This document shows positions 10,294 to 18,489 of a stretch of 64,000 nucleotides of DNA, in pieces. Location: positions 124,001 to 188,000 of the forward strand of contig NZ_JARPUS010000006.1 of the NCBI RefSeq assembly GCF_029537485.1, written 5' to 3'. The notes under the pieces were generated by a model that was not told the DNA's origin, did not search any database, and saw only the letters and a list, made by a program, of their open reading frames with translations. This DNA is from Pseudomonas sp. GOM6. GTDB taxonomy: Bacteria > Pseudomonadota > Gammaproteobacteria > Pseudomonadales > Pseudomonadaceae. Position numbers and translations under genes: made by a program. Each line of letters opens with the position of its first letter. Position 1 is the stretch's first letter.

Positions 10294-11324
10294 TCAAGCC
10301 AGGCACCCACCCAGGGCCATCGGTGAGGGAAGCGCGCCGTCAAACCAAGACGGTCGATACGCCACAGCTCCGGCAGATCACCCTGAATCCGTGCCAGTAC
10401 CTTCAGGCGGCGATTGGGTGCGCTGAACGCCGGCTGTAACTCGGCCGGTATGGCAATGCTGTCTTCCGCCCGCCGCACCACCTGCGCGGGCAGAAAGCTG
10501 CCGTCGGGCATACGGATGCGCAATGGCTGGCCGGGCACTGCGTAGCCGGCATCACGCGGCTCCAGATAGATCCACAGCTGCACATCATCCAGACGATGCT
10601 GTCGCAGCAGCAAGGTGCCCGGCCCGACATTCTCGCCCTCCGCCACCAGCACTTCGCTGACCACGCCTGTCACCGGCGCAACCAGCGTCAGCCCCTGCAG
10701 ACGTCCTTCCAGCCAGACACGCTCCAGCTGACGTTGCTGTGCGCCAAGATCCGGCACGGAAACCCTGCGCTGCTGACGATCAAACTGCAGCAGATCACGC
10801 TGGCGACGATCACGCTCATCACGCGCCGCCTGCACCTCGCCACGGGTCGCGGCTCCGGCAGCCTGCAACGCGGAAAGCTGGCTCAAGCGCTGCTCGGCGC
10901 TGCCCAACAGGCGTTGCAACGTGGCACGCTCACGCACCTCCAGCGCATCGTCAGCCGGCAACTCCGCCGGCTCATCCGGCGTGCCCAGCAGCGCCAAACG
11001 AGCTCGCCACTCAGGGTTGTCCATTTGTATCAACGCCTGCCCAGCCGCTACGCGCTCCCCGGGTTTGACCAGGATTTGCTGCACCTGGCCCGGCTCACGC
11101 GCGCGCAACTCACTGCCGGGCAGCAGCAGCTGGGCTGGTGCCTCAATCAACCAGATGCTGAGCAGCGCACGGCCAGCCAACCACAGCAAGGGGCTGGTCA
11201 CCGCGAGCAGGATCAGATACCAGCGCAGCTTGAAAGCCAGCCGCTTGCCTGGCGCATACAGCACTTGCAGGCCCTGGTCCTGGGTGGGTTTTTCTTCCTT
11301 GGAACTGCTGAAACGGATCTTCAT
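10290..11324 (-). CDS. HlyD-family periplasmic adaptor of the putative polysaccharide operon
   Basis: The 344-residue membrane-fusion protein has a basic cytoplasmic N-terminus, one membrane helix (about residues 33-57) and a lipoyl-like half-motif (SELRAREPGQVQQILVKPGERVAAGQALIQMDN). A helical hairpin (about 125-205) follows, then the second lipoyl half (LTLVAPVTGVVSEVLVAEGENV) and a beta-barrel domain. It is the last gene of the four-gene operon, starting 7 bases after the TolC-type gene. No ABC or RND pump is encoded, so it probably bridges the GT2 synthase channel to the outer-membrane protein, as the adaptor part of Alg44 does for alginate. That role is inference. Confidence 0.82.
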   Translation of the reverse strand: MKIRFSSSKEEKPTQDQGLQVLYAPGKRLAFKLRWYLILLAVTSPLLWLAGRALLSIWLIEAPAQLLLPGSELRAREPGQVQQILVKPGERVAAGQALIQMDNPEWRARLALLGTPDEPAELPADDALEVRERATLQRLLGSAEQRLSQLSALQAAGAATRGEVQAARDERDRRQRDLLQFDRQQRRVSVPDLGAQQRQLERVWLEGRLQGLTLVAPVTGVVSEVLVAEGENVGPGTLLLRQHRLDDVQLWIYLEPRDAGYAVPGQPLRIRMPDGSFLPAQVVRRAEDSIAIPAELQPAFSAPNRRLKVLARIQGDLPELWRIDRLGLTARFPHRWPWVGAWLD

Positions 11325-11331
11325 GAAAGAC

Positions 11332-13392
11332 TCAATGTGGGTAATGGGTCCAGTCCTGCCAATCGATGCCGGTCACCCTCAGCGGCTGCAGGCGCACACG
11401 CCAGCGCTCCACCTGTTGCTGCAACTGCCCAGGAGCCACACCGGCCCAGGTTTCCTCAGCCGCCAGCTGTGGCTCGACACTCTGGGCCAGACGGAAGCGT
11501 AAAGCGGGCCAGCGCTGGGCGATCTGCTCGGTCAACTCGGCACTGCGCTGGGCGTTGCGCGTGTAGATCATCAGGCTGACCTGCTGCACGCCACGCTGCG
11601 GCAAGGCACAAGGCACGCAGGTCTGCCCGGGCTGCGGTTCGGCGAACCAACGGTGGTGGCTGGACAGCTCCAGCGGCCAGGGGTTGAGGCTGGCCACTGC
11701 CGTCAGGGTGTCGAGCCAATCGCGCAGGCGGCTATCCGGCACCGGCCAACCCAACTGCTCAACCTCCAGATCCAGGTGCAGGGCGTCGAACGGCAAGCCC
11801 TGCAACTCACCAAGCAGATCGAGCAGGCCTTGCCGCCCAGCCGGCTGTATCCAGGCCGGATCGCCCAATAGCAAACCGACCTGCAGACCCTGGGCATGGG
11901 CTTCCTCAAGGGTCGTCTGCAGGCGCTGACGCAGAACAGGCATCTCTTTCACCTGGGCGGCAGACAGGCCGATATAGAGGCGCTGCATACCGGCGCGGCG
12001 CAGTTCACGCAGCTCCGCGCGCCGGCTGGACGCGCGCAGCAGGCGACGGCTGTCCCACACATAAACGCCCTGACGCCATTCGCCCTCGCTGGCCATGGCT
12101 GTGTCCCAGCGCTCGCGGTACTCACCCAGCAACCCGGCCAGAGCGGCATCATCCTCGGCAAACAGGCGCAGTGCCGCCTCGCGCAACCAGGCGGCGTGCC
12201 AGGCGGCAATCAATCTCAGCCCAGCGCCATACTGCCCCAGCGCAGCAGCCAGCTCATTCTGCACGCCCCGTTCAAGCTCGGCATCACGCCGCAGACGTTG
12301 CTCGCGGTATGCCTGTTTCGCCGCTGCCAGCTCCTCACGGGCACCAGCCAGCTCGTCCATCGCCGTACGCTGGGCACGCAGGGCCTGGCTCAGCCCCAGC
12401 ACCAGCTGTTCACGCTCAGCCTCCAGCCGCGCCAACGCAGCCCGATGACGAGCCTCGGCCTCACGATCACCGGCCGCGCCGTATCCCAGCAGATCGAGAG
12501 GCGCGGACAGCGTGATACTGGCAACCAGGCCGTCGCCATGCTTGGCCGCCCCGCTACGATCTTCGTAGCTCTGCGCCAGAGTGAAACTGGAATCCAGCCC
12601 GGCATACCAGGGAGAGTGGCGATCACGCTCGGCCTGACGCAGCTCGCCGCGCCGTTCACGAAGGCGTGGATGACGCTCCAATGCCTGCTGCCAGGCCACA
12701 AGAGGCCGGACATCGGCGGCCAATGGCTCGGCCTCGGCCTGTTGCCGGGCGCCGATGGACTGGCCGGCGATACCGGCCACGGCAGCACGCGTCTCTTCGA
12801 CCAGCTCGGTCACTCGCCGACAGCGACGCTCCAGCGTTTGCCACTGTCCTTGCTGCAGGCGCGCTTCGGAGGCCAGCAGCCACCCCTCGCTGCGACGTTT
12901 TTCAAGGCGCAGCCGGGCATCATGCGCGGCGGGCAACAGCTCAGCGCACCAGCGCTGCTCCTGCTCTGCACGCCACCAATCGGCATAGGCGCTGCGCAGG
13001 GCAAGACGCTGCTCAGCCCTGCGCAGGAGGTGGCGGGCTTGCTGGCGCTGCTGCTCAAGTTCGACGGCCTCGACCGCCTGTACCTGCCGGCGCAGGCTGC
13101 CCAACAACGGGTGGCGCAGCCCCAGTGCCAGGTCACGCCCATAGTAGTCATCACGTACGCTGTCGGTGACCAACTCGCGATAGCGACCTGTACCCGCCGT
13201 GGTGTACCACTGCCAACCGGCCTCGGCCTCACGCTGCTCGCGCTGGGCCTGCAGAGCATCCTGCTCGGCCCGACCAGCCCGGCCCACCGCACCATCATCC
13301 AGCCCGGCCAGCAACGCCTGAAGCGGTAGCGGCTCAGCCTGCACCAGGCCTGCGGCCAGCATCAGGCCGACCAGGGATAGGGAGCGCAACAT
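11332..13392 (-). CDS. TolC-type outer-membrane protein with a C-terminal barrel-like, possibly glycosidase domain
   Basis: The 686-residue protein starts with a signal peptide (cleavage near QAEP, residue 19). Residues about 20-425 have the two long helical repeats and strand pairs of an outer-membrane efflux protein. Residues about 440-686 are extra: regularly spaced strand-helix units (GVYVWD, RLYIGLS, VGLLLGDPAW, ALHLDLEVEQ, PLELSSHH, VSLMIYTRN, FRLAQSVE, VTGIDWQDW) that look like a TIM barrel. Acidic residues D541/E543 sit at a strand end. TolC proteins normally end near residue 450, so this is a fusion. Its ATG abuts the stop of the glycosyltransferase. It may export a polymer and trim it; both roles are inferred. 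Confidence 0.78.
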   Translation of the reverse strand: MLRSLSLVGLMLAAGLVQAEPLPLQALLAGLDDGAVGRAGRAEQDALQAQREQREAEAGWQWYTTAGTGRYRELVTDSVRDDYYGRDLALGLRHPLLGSLRRQVQAVEAVELEQQRQQARHLLRRAEQRLALRSAYADWWRAEQEQRWCAELLPAAHDARLRLEKRRSEGWLLASEARLQQGQWQTLERRCRRVTELVEETRAAVAGIAGQSIGARQQAEAEPLAADVRPLVAWQQALERHPRLRERRGELRQAERDRHSPWYAGLDSSFTLAQSYEDRSGAAKHGDGLVASITLSAPLDLLGYGAAGDREAEARHRAALARLEAEREQLVLGLSQALRAQRTAMDELAGAREELAAAKQAYREQRLRRDAELERGVQNELAAALGQYGAGLRLIAAWHAAWLREAALRLFAEDDAALAGLLGEYRERWDTAMASEGEWRQGVYVWDSRRLLRASSRRAELRELRRAGMQRLYIGLSAAQVKEMPVLRQRLQTTLEEAHAQGLQVGLLLGDPAWIQPAGRQGLLDLLGELQGLPFDALHLDLEVEQLGWPVPDSRLRDWLDTLTAVASLNPWPLELSSHHRWFAEPQPGQTCVPCALPQRGVQQVSLMIYTRNAQRSAELTEQIAQRWPALRFRLAQSVEPQLAAEETWAGVAPGQLQQQVERWRVRLQPLRVTGIDWQDWTHYPH

Positions 13393-14721
13393 CTAGAACC
13401 TCTTCGCCTTCTTGAGAACCCACCAAGGGGCCATGCTGGTTTCCTCGTGGCCGCGCCGCAGCGCCTCGTTGAGCATTGCCACCGCACTCCAGCAGCGCAT
13501 CACCAGCATGAACAGCGGGAACAGGAACACCACAGGCAGCAATCTGACATCCTGGCGTGGGCGCTCGGACACCATGGCCAGCATGGCCAGGTACATCAGC
13601 AAGGTCACGCCCAGGTAGATCAGGTAGATGACCCCGCTCAAAGCCAGGTAGTGGGTCAGCGGCAGAACGAACAGGCCCGCCACCAGATAACCGAAAATGA
13701 TGAAGGGCAGTACCAACTGGAAGAAGAAGCCGCTGACCAGGGTCATCAGAAAATTGGGCCAGCCAAGCAGGCGCGGATTGAAGCTGTGCCGGTGCTTGCG
13801 GATGTACAGAAAGTACAGGTCGCCATCCCAGCGCAGGCGCTGCATGAGGAACTGCTTGAAAGTAGTCGGCGCGTCGGTGTGGCCAATGGCGCGCGGCTCG
13901 AAAGGGATGCGCAGCGGCTGGCGCCCGAAGTAGTTCTTGATCCGCAAGGTAATGTCGAGATCCTCGGCGGTATGGGTATCCCAGCCACCGATCTTGTCGA
14001 GAAAGCTGCGCCGGAAAGCACCGAAGGCCCCGGAAACGTTGTTCACCAGGTTCCACTCGCTGAGGCCGATCTTCGCCATGTGGATCGACAGCAGGTACTC
14101 CAGCGCCTGCATGGCAGTGGTCAGTGAGGACGTCCAGTTACGTACGCGCAGGCTGCCGGCCACGGCCGGCACTCGCGGGTCGGCGAAATGACGAACGATG
14201 TGGGTGACCATGTCGTTGTCGAACGAGGTATCGCCGTCCAGCGCCATGATGATCTCCCCGGTGCAGTGGGCCAGGCCGGAGTTCAATGATGAGACACGAC
14301 CGCCGCGTTGCCACTTGGCAATCGGCCGCAACAGACGGCGCGGGTACAGCACGCGGTCAACCTGAAAATCACGTACCGCCTGCATGGTCGGCTGGTTCAC
14401 GGCGGCGCCATCGACCACCGGAATCATCTCGATGTCGCCCTCGTAGGTCTGCTCGCACAGGCTGCGCAGGGTGCTCTGCACATCCAGCCCTTCGCTGTAG
14501 CAGGTGATGATGCAGGACACCCGAGGCCGGTAGGTATTGTCCTGCGGCAGTTCAAAGGGCTTGCGCACAAACCAGCGCAGCACCCCCAGCAGCACCAGCA
14601 TGTTGAGGGGGACCTCCAGCAGCAGGAAGGCGGGCATCAGGCTGACCAACATGCGCACCAGGCCGTCGCCCTTGTCGAGCTCGGCGGCCAGTAGCATCCA
14701 TTGCTGAAGGATAGCTTCCAT
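13393..14721 (-). CDS. Processive family-2 glycosyltransferase (polysaccharide synthase)
   Basis: The 442-residue membrane synthase has an N-terminal helix (about residues 28-52), a GT2 domain and three to four C-terminal helices (about 310-420). The processive signature is complete: D104 in VVDG, D162/D164 in LDGDTSF, D254 in TAED and QRLRW at 294-298. This resembles PgaC, Alg8 and BcsA-type enzymes that polymerise and extrude a beta-linked glycan. There is no PilZ domain. The sugar cannot be read from sequence. It lies 4 bases after the zinc-ribbon gene and abuts the TolC-type gene, so it is the likely enzymatic core of the operon. Confidence 0.9.
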   Translation of the reverse strand: MEAILQQWMLLAAELDKGDGLVRMLVSLMPAFLLLEVPLNMLVLLGVLRWFVRKPFELPQDNTYRPRVSCIITCYSEGLDVQSTLRSLCEQTYEGDIEMIPVVDGAAVNQPTMQAVRDFQVDRVLYPRRLLRPIAKWQRGGRVSSLNSGLAHCTGEIIMALDGDTSFDNDMVTHIVRHFADPRVPAVAGSLRVRNWTSSLTTAMQALEYLLSIHMAKIGLSEWNLVNNVSGAFGAFRRSFLDKIGGWDTHTAEDLDITLRIKNYFGRQPLRIPFEPRAIGHTDAPTTFKQFLMQRLRWDGDLYFLYIRKHRHSFNPRLLGWPNFLMTLVSGFFFQLVLPFIIFGYLVAGLFVLPLTHYLALSGVIYLIYLGVTLLMYLAMLAMVSERPRQDVRLLPVVFLFPLFMLVMRCWSAVAMLNEALRRGHEETSMAPWWVLKKAKRF

Positions 14722-14725
14722 GGCC

Positions 14726-16120
14726 TCAGATCAGCATGCCGCCCAGGCGGGCCAGAAGCAGGGCGGCGTCTTCCTGATCCAGCAAGTCGTCCGGCGCACA
14801 GAAACCGACCTGCTGCACCTCGATACGTGCTTCGGTTTCGCTCGAGACACGCTCGGCCCCTTTGGCCAAGCGACTCTTGACCACCGCCAAACCGGCTGCA
14901 TCGGTATGCGGCATCAGCAGCCACAGCGTCTCCTCGCTCAAGCGGCAGCAGCGATCCGTTTCCCGTACCGCTTCATGCAGTCGCTCGACCAGGCCATCGA
15001 TCAAGGCATGGCCGCGCATCTCGCCAAGACGCTCAAGGGTTTCCAGCAGATTGACGAAGCGCAACCCCAGCAGAGAGAACGGCGGCCTCTTGTGCCGGCG
15101 AACCAGTTGCAGCTGCCACTCCAGCAACTCGTGGAAGCTACGTCGCGAAAGCAGATCAAGGCTGCCAAACTGCTCCCGGCTCTCCGCGCCGCCGTCGAAC
15201 CCCTGCCGACACCTCAGGCGCCCGGCTTCGGCCAGGCGGAAATGGCGCACTTCGCGCACGCGCAGCTTGTCCGGCTCATGGTGCTCACCGCAATCCAGGC
15301 AACGTGCCTCTACCGCGGCATCGACGAAGAATGCCTGGCAGCTGCGGCAACGATAGTTCTCCAAGGGCCGATCGTAGTCACTGCCGATATGGCGCAGACG
15401 GCTCAGGCAGTTGGGGCACAGCAACAGGCCATCTTTGAGGAAGTGCTCCTGGGCCCCGACATGGCCACAGGTAAAGCAGTGCAACGAGGGTTGCCGGGAA
15501 ATATCCAAAGCCTGGCACTCGGGGCACACGTCGACATAGTTCAAACGCCCCGAGCCACATGCGGTACACAGCCGCAAACGATCAATCAGCGCCCCCTCTT
15601 CCAACCAGCCCTGCTGCAGCATCAACTGCAGCCAGGAAAAGTCATTGATCGCCTCGCCATCGGCCAGCGCCTCCAGCAGCGGGTAGCGATAGTGTTGGGC
15701 GATGCCGGCATCCCGTACCGCATGAACGTCACCGCGCGAGCGCAGCCACAGCCAGGCCAGAACGCGCGCTTCAAAGCGCTCGGGCGCGGCGCCCCGATTG
15801 AACAGGTGAAAGCGCTCGCGCCAGAGGCGCCATAGTGGCGTGATTGCCCCAAGGTCCGCCGGTGGCGGCCCGTCCCCGAGCGCCTCACACCAGGCATCCT
15901 GGTCCTGGCAGCAGTAGATGGGCACAAAACGATATGCCCTTTCCATGCGCAAGCTGCGCAACTGCTGACCTGCCATGACACCAGGCAGATCGATCAACAG
16001 GATGTCGTATGAAGAAGCCGCCAGAAGACTGGGCAGATCGATATAGCGCTCTGCGTCCAGGCCGGGGAACTGAGAAAAAGCAGTGCCCAGCACGGCGACT
16101 CGGGGCGAAGAAGTCTGCAT
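14726..16120 (-). CDS. TackOD1-like zinc-ribbon protein with degenerate GGDEF domain
   Basis: The 464-residue cytosolic protein starts with a receiver-like fold (residues 1-60; VAVLGTA, ILLIDLPG). A central region (about 130-280) carries six CxxC pairs (C185/188, C199/202, C215/218, C235/238, C258/261, C274/277) and an LRHIGSDYDRP block that I recognise as close to the TackOD1 output domain. The last 140 residues align by eye with GGDEF domains, but the active-site motif is SEETL (395-399). The inhibitory-site RxxD is kept as RETD (386-389), five residues upstream. That pattern suggests a c-di-GMP receptor rather than a cyclase, similar in logic to PelD. First gene of the operon. Confidence 0.78.
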   Translation of the reverse strand: MQTSSPRVAVLGTAFSQFPGLDAERYIDLPSLLAASSYDILLIDLPGVMAGQQLRSLRMERAYRFVPIYCCQDQDAWCEALGDGPPPADLGAITPLWRLWRERFHLFNRGAAPERFEARVLAWLWLRSRGDVHAVRDAGIAQHYRYPLLEALADGEAINDFSWLQLMLQQGWLEEGALIDRLRLCTACGSGRLNYVDVCPECQALDISRQPSLHCFTCGHVGAQEHFLKDGLLLCPNCLSRLRHIGSDYDRPLENYRCRSCQAFFVDAAVEARCLDCGEHHEPDKLRVREVRHFRLAEAGRLRCRQGFDGGAESREQFGSLDLLSRRSFHELLEWQLQLVRRHKRPPFSLLGLRFVNLLETLERLGEMRGHALIDGLVERLHEAVRETDRCCRLSEETLWLLMPHTDAAGLAVVKSRLAKGAERVSSETEARIEVQQVGFCAPDDLLDQEDAALLLARLGGMLI

Positions 16121-16227
16121 GGTTACAACTCAAACGTGGCGAGGCAGACGGTGCCTCCATGCCGGTATAAAACTAGCATACCCCGATTGCCCACCAGGAC
16201 GCCTGAGTCAATAGACCGCCATTTTCA
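16121..16227 (-). promoter_or_regulatory. Upstream region of the polysaccharide operon
   Basis: This 107-base gap is the only place for the operon promoter. It holds a short dyad, GGTAT (16164-16168) and ATACC (16178-16182), overlapping AT-rich TATAAAACTAG sequence. A minus-strand TTGACT lies further upstream at a poor distance. No confident promoter could be assigned. Confidence 0.3.
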
Positions 16228-16893
16228 TCAACCGCGCAGCATGGTTTCTATCGGCACATGCAAACGCTGCAACAGGCCCTCTACTTCAACCCGCGCCGAC
16301 TCCCCGACATAGCCACTCTCCAGCGCCAGCACCTGGAAAATGCCACGCCGCATCATCTCCTCCGTGAGATCCGTGGAATCACTACGCATGGTGCAGAGAA
16401 AACGTACCCAGGAGGTCAGGATGATCCAGCTGTTGAGCGTCAGCGCTTCGATCTGCTGATCGTTCATGATCAGGATGCCGACCTCGGCAAATCCTTGATA
16501 GATACCTCTCGCCCCCTGCAGGCAACGGCGGGCGAAGGCGCGGTAGCGCTCGGCCAGCTCGGCATCGGTTTCCAGCAGGTGTTCCAGGTCGCGATGCAGG
16601 AAGCGGTAATGCCACATGGCCGCCAGCAGTGCCTGCAAATAGAAGGTCTTGTCCTCCACCGTCAGCGCGCGCCCCTCGGGACGCCGCAGGAAGGCGTCGA
16701 CGCGGCTTTCATACTGGGCGAACAGCTCGGCGATGATCGCCTGCTTGTTGCGGAAGTGGTAGTACAGGTTGCCCGGCGACATGCCCAGATGGGCGGCGAT
16801 ATGGTTGGTGGTCACGCTGCGCTCGCCCTGAGCGTTGAACAGCTCCAGGCTGGCTTCGACGATGCGGTCGCGGGTCTTGTTCTTCGGGGCCAT
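16228..16893 (-). CDS. TetR-family transcriptional regulator
   Basis: The 221-residue repressor has an N-terminal TetR helix-turn-helix (RDRIVEASLELFNAQGERSVTTNHIAAHLGMSPGNLYYHFRNKQAIIAELF), followed by an all-helical ligand/dimerisation domain. It is divergent from the aldehyde dehydrogenase at 17035. The 141-base gap contains a perfect 7-bp-armed dyad overlapping the promoter, so it probably represses that gene and the oxidoreductase genes behind it. It corresponds to the regulator next to the coniferyl aldehyde dehydrogenase gene in P. aeruginosa. The ligand is unknown. Confidence 0.92.
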   Translation of the reverse strand: MAPKNKTRDRIVEASLELFNAQGERSVTTNHIAAHLGMSPGNLYYHFRNKQAIIAELFAQYESRVDAFLRRPEGRALTVEDKTFYLQALLAAMWHYRFLHRDLEHLLETDAELAERYRAFARRCLQGARGIYQGFAEVGILIMNDQQIEALTLNSWIILTSWVRFLCTMRSDSTDLTEEMMRRGIFQVLALESGYVGESARVEVEGLLQRLHVPIETMLRG

Positions 16894-16967
16894 GGTTCGG
16901 TTCGTTGCGGCGTTCGCGCAAAAGTTACAGGGAAGCAGTCTGTCTGACGACCGGTGAAGAGGCTGTT

Positions 16968-16996
16968 TGACACTTTAGAGTAATTGCTCTAAAAAT
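16968..16996 (+). promoter_or_regulatory. Promoter and TetR operator upstream of the aldehyde dehydrogenase
   Basis: A perfect -35 TTGACA (16968-16973) is followed after 17 bases by TAAAAA (16991-16996) as -10. Between them lies the inverted repeat TTTAGAG (16975-16981), six bases, CTCTAAA (16988-16994). A repressor bound there would block RNA polymerase. The divergent TetR gene is the obvious candidate. Confidence 0.7.
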
Positions 16997-17034
16997 TGTA
17001 GCCACCTTAACTGCCGCCCACGAGGACGCCCGCC

Positions 17035-18465
17035 ATGGTCGCCGATGTTGCCTACCTTCAGCAGAACCAACAGCAGATCGACGCCCTGGAGCCCATGCTG
17101 GCCGCCCAGCGCGCCGCCTTCCGCGCCAACCCCATGCCCAGCGCCGAGCAGCGCCTGGCCTGGCTGAAGACCCTGCGCGAGCTGATCCACCAGGAGAAGG
17201 ACGCGCTGATCGCCGCCCTGCACGCCGACTTCAGCAACCGTGCCGAGAGCGAGACCATGCTGGCCGAGATCATGGCCAGCCTGAACGGCATCCACTACGC
17301 CAGCAAGCGCCTGAAGAAGTGGATGAAGCCGTCGAAGCGCTCGGTCGACATGTCCTTCCAGCCGGCCAAGGCCAAGGTGATCTACCAGCCGCTGGGGGTG
17401 ATCGGGGTGATCTCGCCGTGGAACTACCCGCTGTTCCTCGCCTTCGGCCCGCTGATCGGCGCGCTGTCCGCCGGCAACCGGGTGATGATCAAGATGAGCG
17501 AGGCCACCCCGGTGACCTCGCAACTGGTCAAGGACATCCTGGCCAAGGCCTTCCCCGAGGATCTGGTCGCCGTGGTGCTGGGCGAGGCCGAGGTCGGCCA
17601 GGCCTTCTCCCGCCTGCCCTTCGACCACCTGCTGTTCACCGGCGCCACCAGCATCGGCAAGCACGTGATGCGCGCCGCCGCGGACAACCTGGTGCCGGTC
17701 ACCCTGGAGCTGGGCGGCAAGTCGCCGGCCATCGTCTCCGCCGACGTGCCGATGCTCGACGCCGCCGAGCGCATCGCCTTCGGCAAGACCATGAACGCCG
17801 GGCAGACCTGCGTGGCGCCGGACTATGTGCTGGTGCCGGAGGGCCGCGTCGAGGAGTTCGTAAACACCTACCGCCAGGTGGTGCAGCGCTTCTACCCCAA
17901 GCTGGAAAACAACCCGGACTACACCGCCGTGATCAACGAGCGCCAGCTCAGCCGCCTCAAGGGCTATATCAGCGACGCCGAGAGCAAGGGCGCGCAGGTC
18001 ATCCGCCTGTTCGACAAGGATCAGGAGCGGCGCATGGCCCAGTGCCTGCTACTGAACACCAACGATGAAATGAAGGTGATGCAGGACGAGATCTTCGGCC
18101 CGCTGCTGCCGGTGGTGCCGTACAGCGGCATCGAGCAGGCTTTCGACTACATCAACGATCGCCCGCGCCCGCTGGCGCTGTACTACTTCGGCTACGACAA
18201 GGCCGAGCAGGAGCGCGTGCTGGTCGAGACCCACTCCGGCGGCGTGTGCATCAACGACACCATGCTGCACGTGGCCCAGGACGACATGCCGTTCGGCGGC
18301 GTCGGCCCCTCCGGCATGGGCCATTACCATGGCCACGAGGGCTTCCTCACCTTCAGCAAAGCCAAGGCGGTGCTGATCAAGCAGCGATTCAACGGCGCGC
18401 GTTTGATCTACCCTCCTTACGGCAAGCCGCTGCAGAAGTTGATCCAGAAACTCTTCCTTCGCTGA
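17035..18465 (+). CDS. calB: Coniferyl-type aldehyde dehydrogenase
   Basis: The 476-residue NAD(P)-dependent enzyme oxidises an aldehyde to an acid. The Rossmann region shows ISPWNYPLFLAFGPLIGALSAGN. The catalytic Glu lies in TLELGGKSPAIV and the catalytic Cys in NAGQTCVAPDYVL. It belongs to the shorter class-3/CalB-like branch with a hydrophobic C-terminal tail. The symbol follows the P. aeruginosa neighbour annotated as coniferyl aldehyde dehydrogenase; the true substrate may be a fatty or aromatic aldehyde. It heads a plus-strand group with a Tat lipoprotein and a GMC oxidoreductase, suggesting alcohol-to-acid oxidation. Confidence 0.85.
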   Translation: MVADVAYLQQNQQQIDALEPMLAAQRAAFRANPMPSAEQRLAWLKTLRELIHQEKDALIAALHADFSNRAESETMLAEIMASLNGIHYASKRLKKWMKPSKRSVDMSFQPAKAKVIYQPLGVIGVISPWNYPLFLAFGPLIGALSAGNRVMIKMSEATPVTSQLVKDILAKAFPEDLVAVVLGEAEVGQAFSRLPFDHLLFTGATSIGKHVMRAAADNLVPVTLELGGKSPAIVSADVPMLDAAERIAFGKTMNAGQTCVAPDYVLVPEGRVEEFVNTYRQVVQRFYPKLENNPDYTAVINERQLSRLKGYISDAESKGAQVIRLFDKDQERRMAQCLLLNTNDEMKVMQDEIFGPLLPVVPYSGIEQAFDYINDRPRPLALYYFGYDKAEQERVLVETHSGGVCINDTMLHVAQDDMPFGGVGPSGMGHYHGHEGFLTFSKAKAVLIKQRFNGARLIYPPYGKPLQKLIQKLFLR

Positions 18466-18489
18466 TTAGCTCACGGGGCCATAACAACA

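Noticed and set aside
11896..13329. A long plus-strand frame opposite the TolC-type gene
   Set aside because: The minus-strand frame has a signal peptide, TolC repeats and tight operon spacing; the plus frame has none.
10290..16120. The four-gene operon as a type I protein secretion or multidrug efflux system
   Set aside because: HlyD and TolC-type proteins are present but there is no ABC ATPase, RND or MFS pump; the inner-membrane partner is a processive glycosyltransferase.
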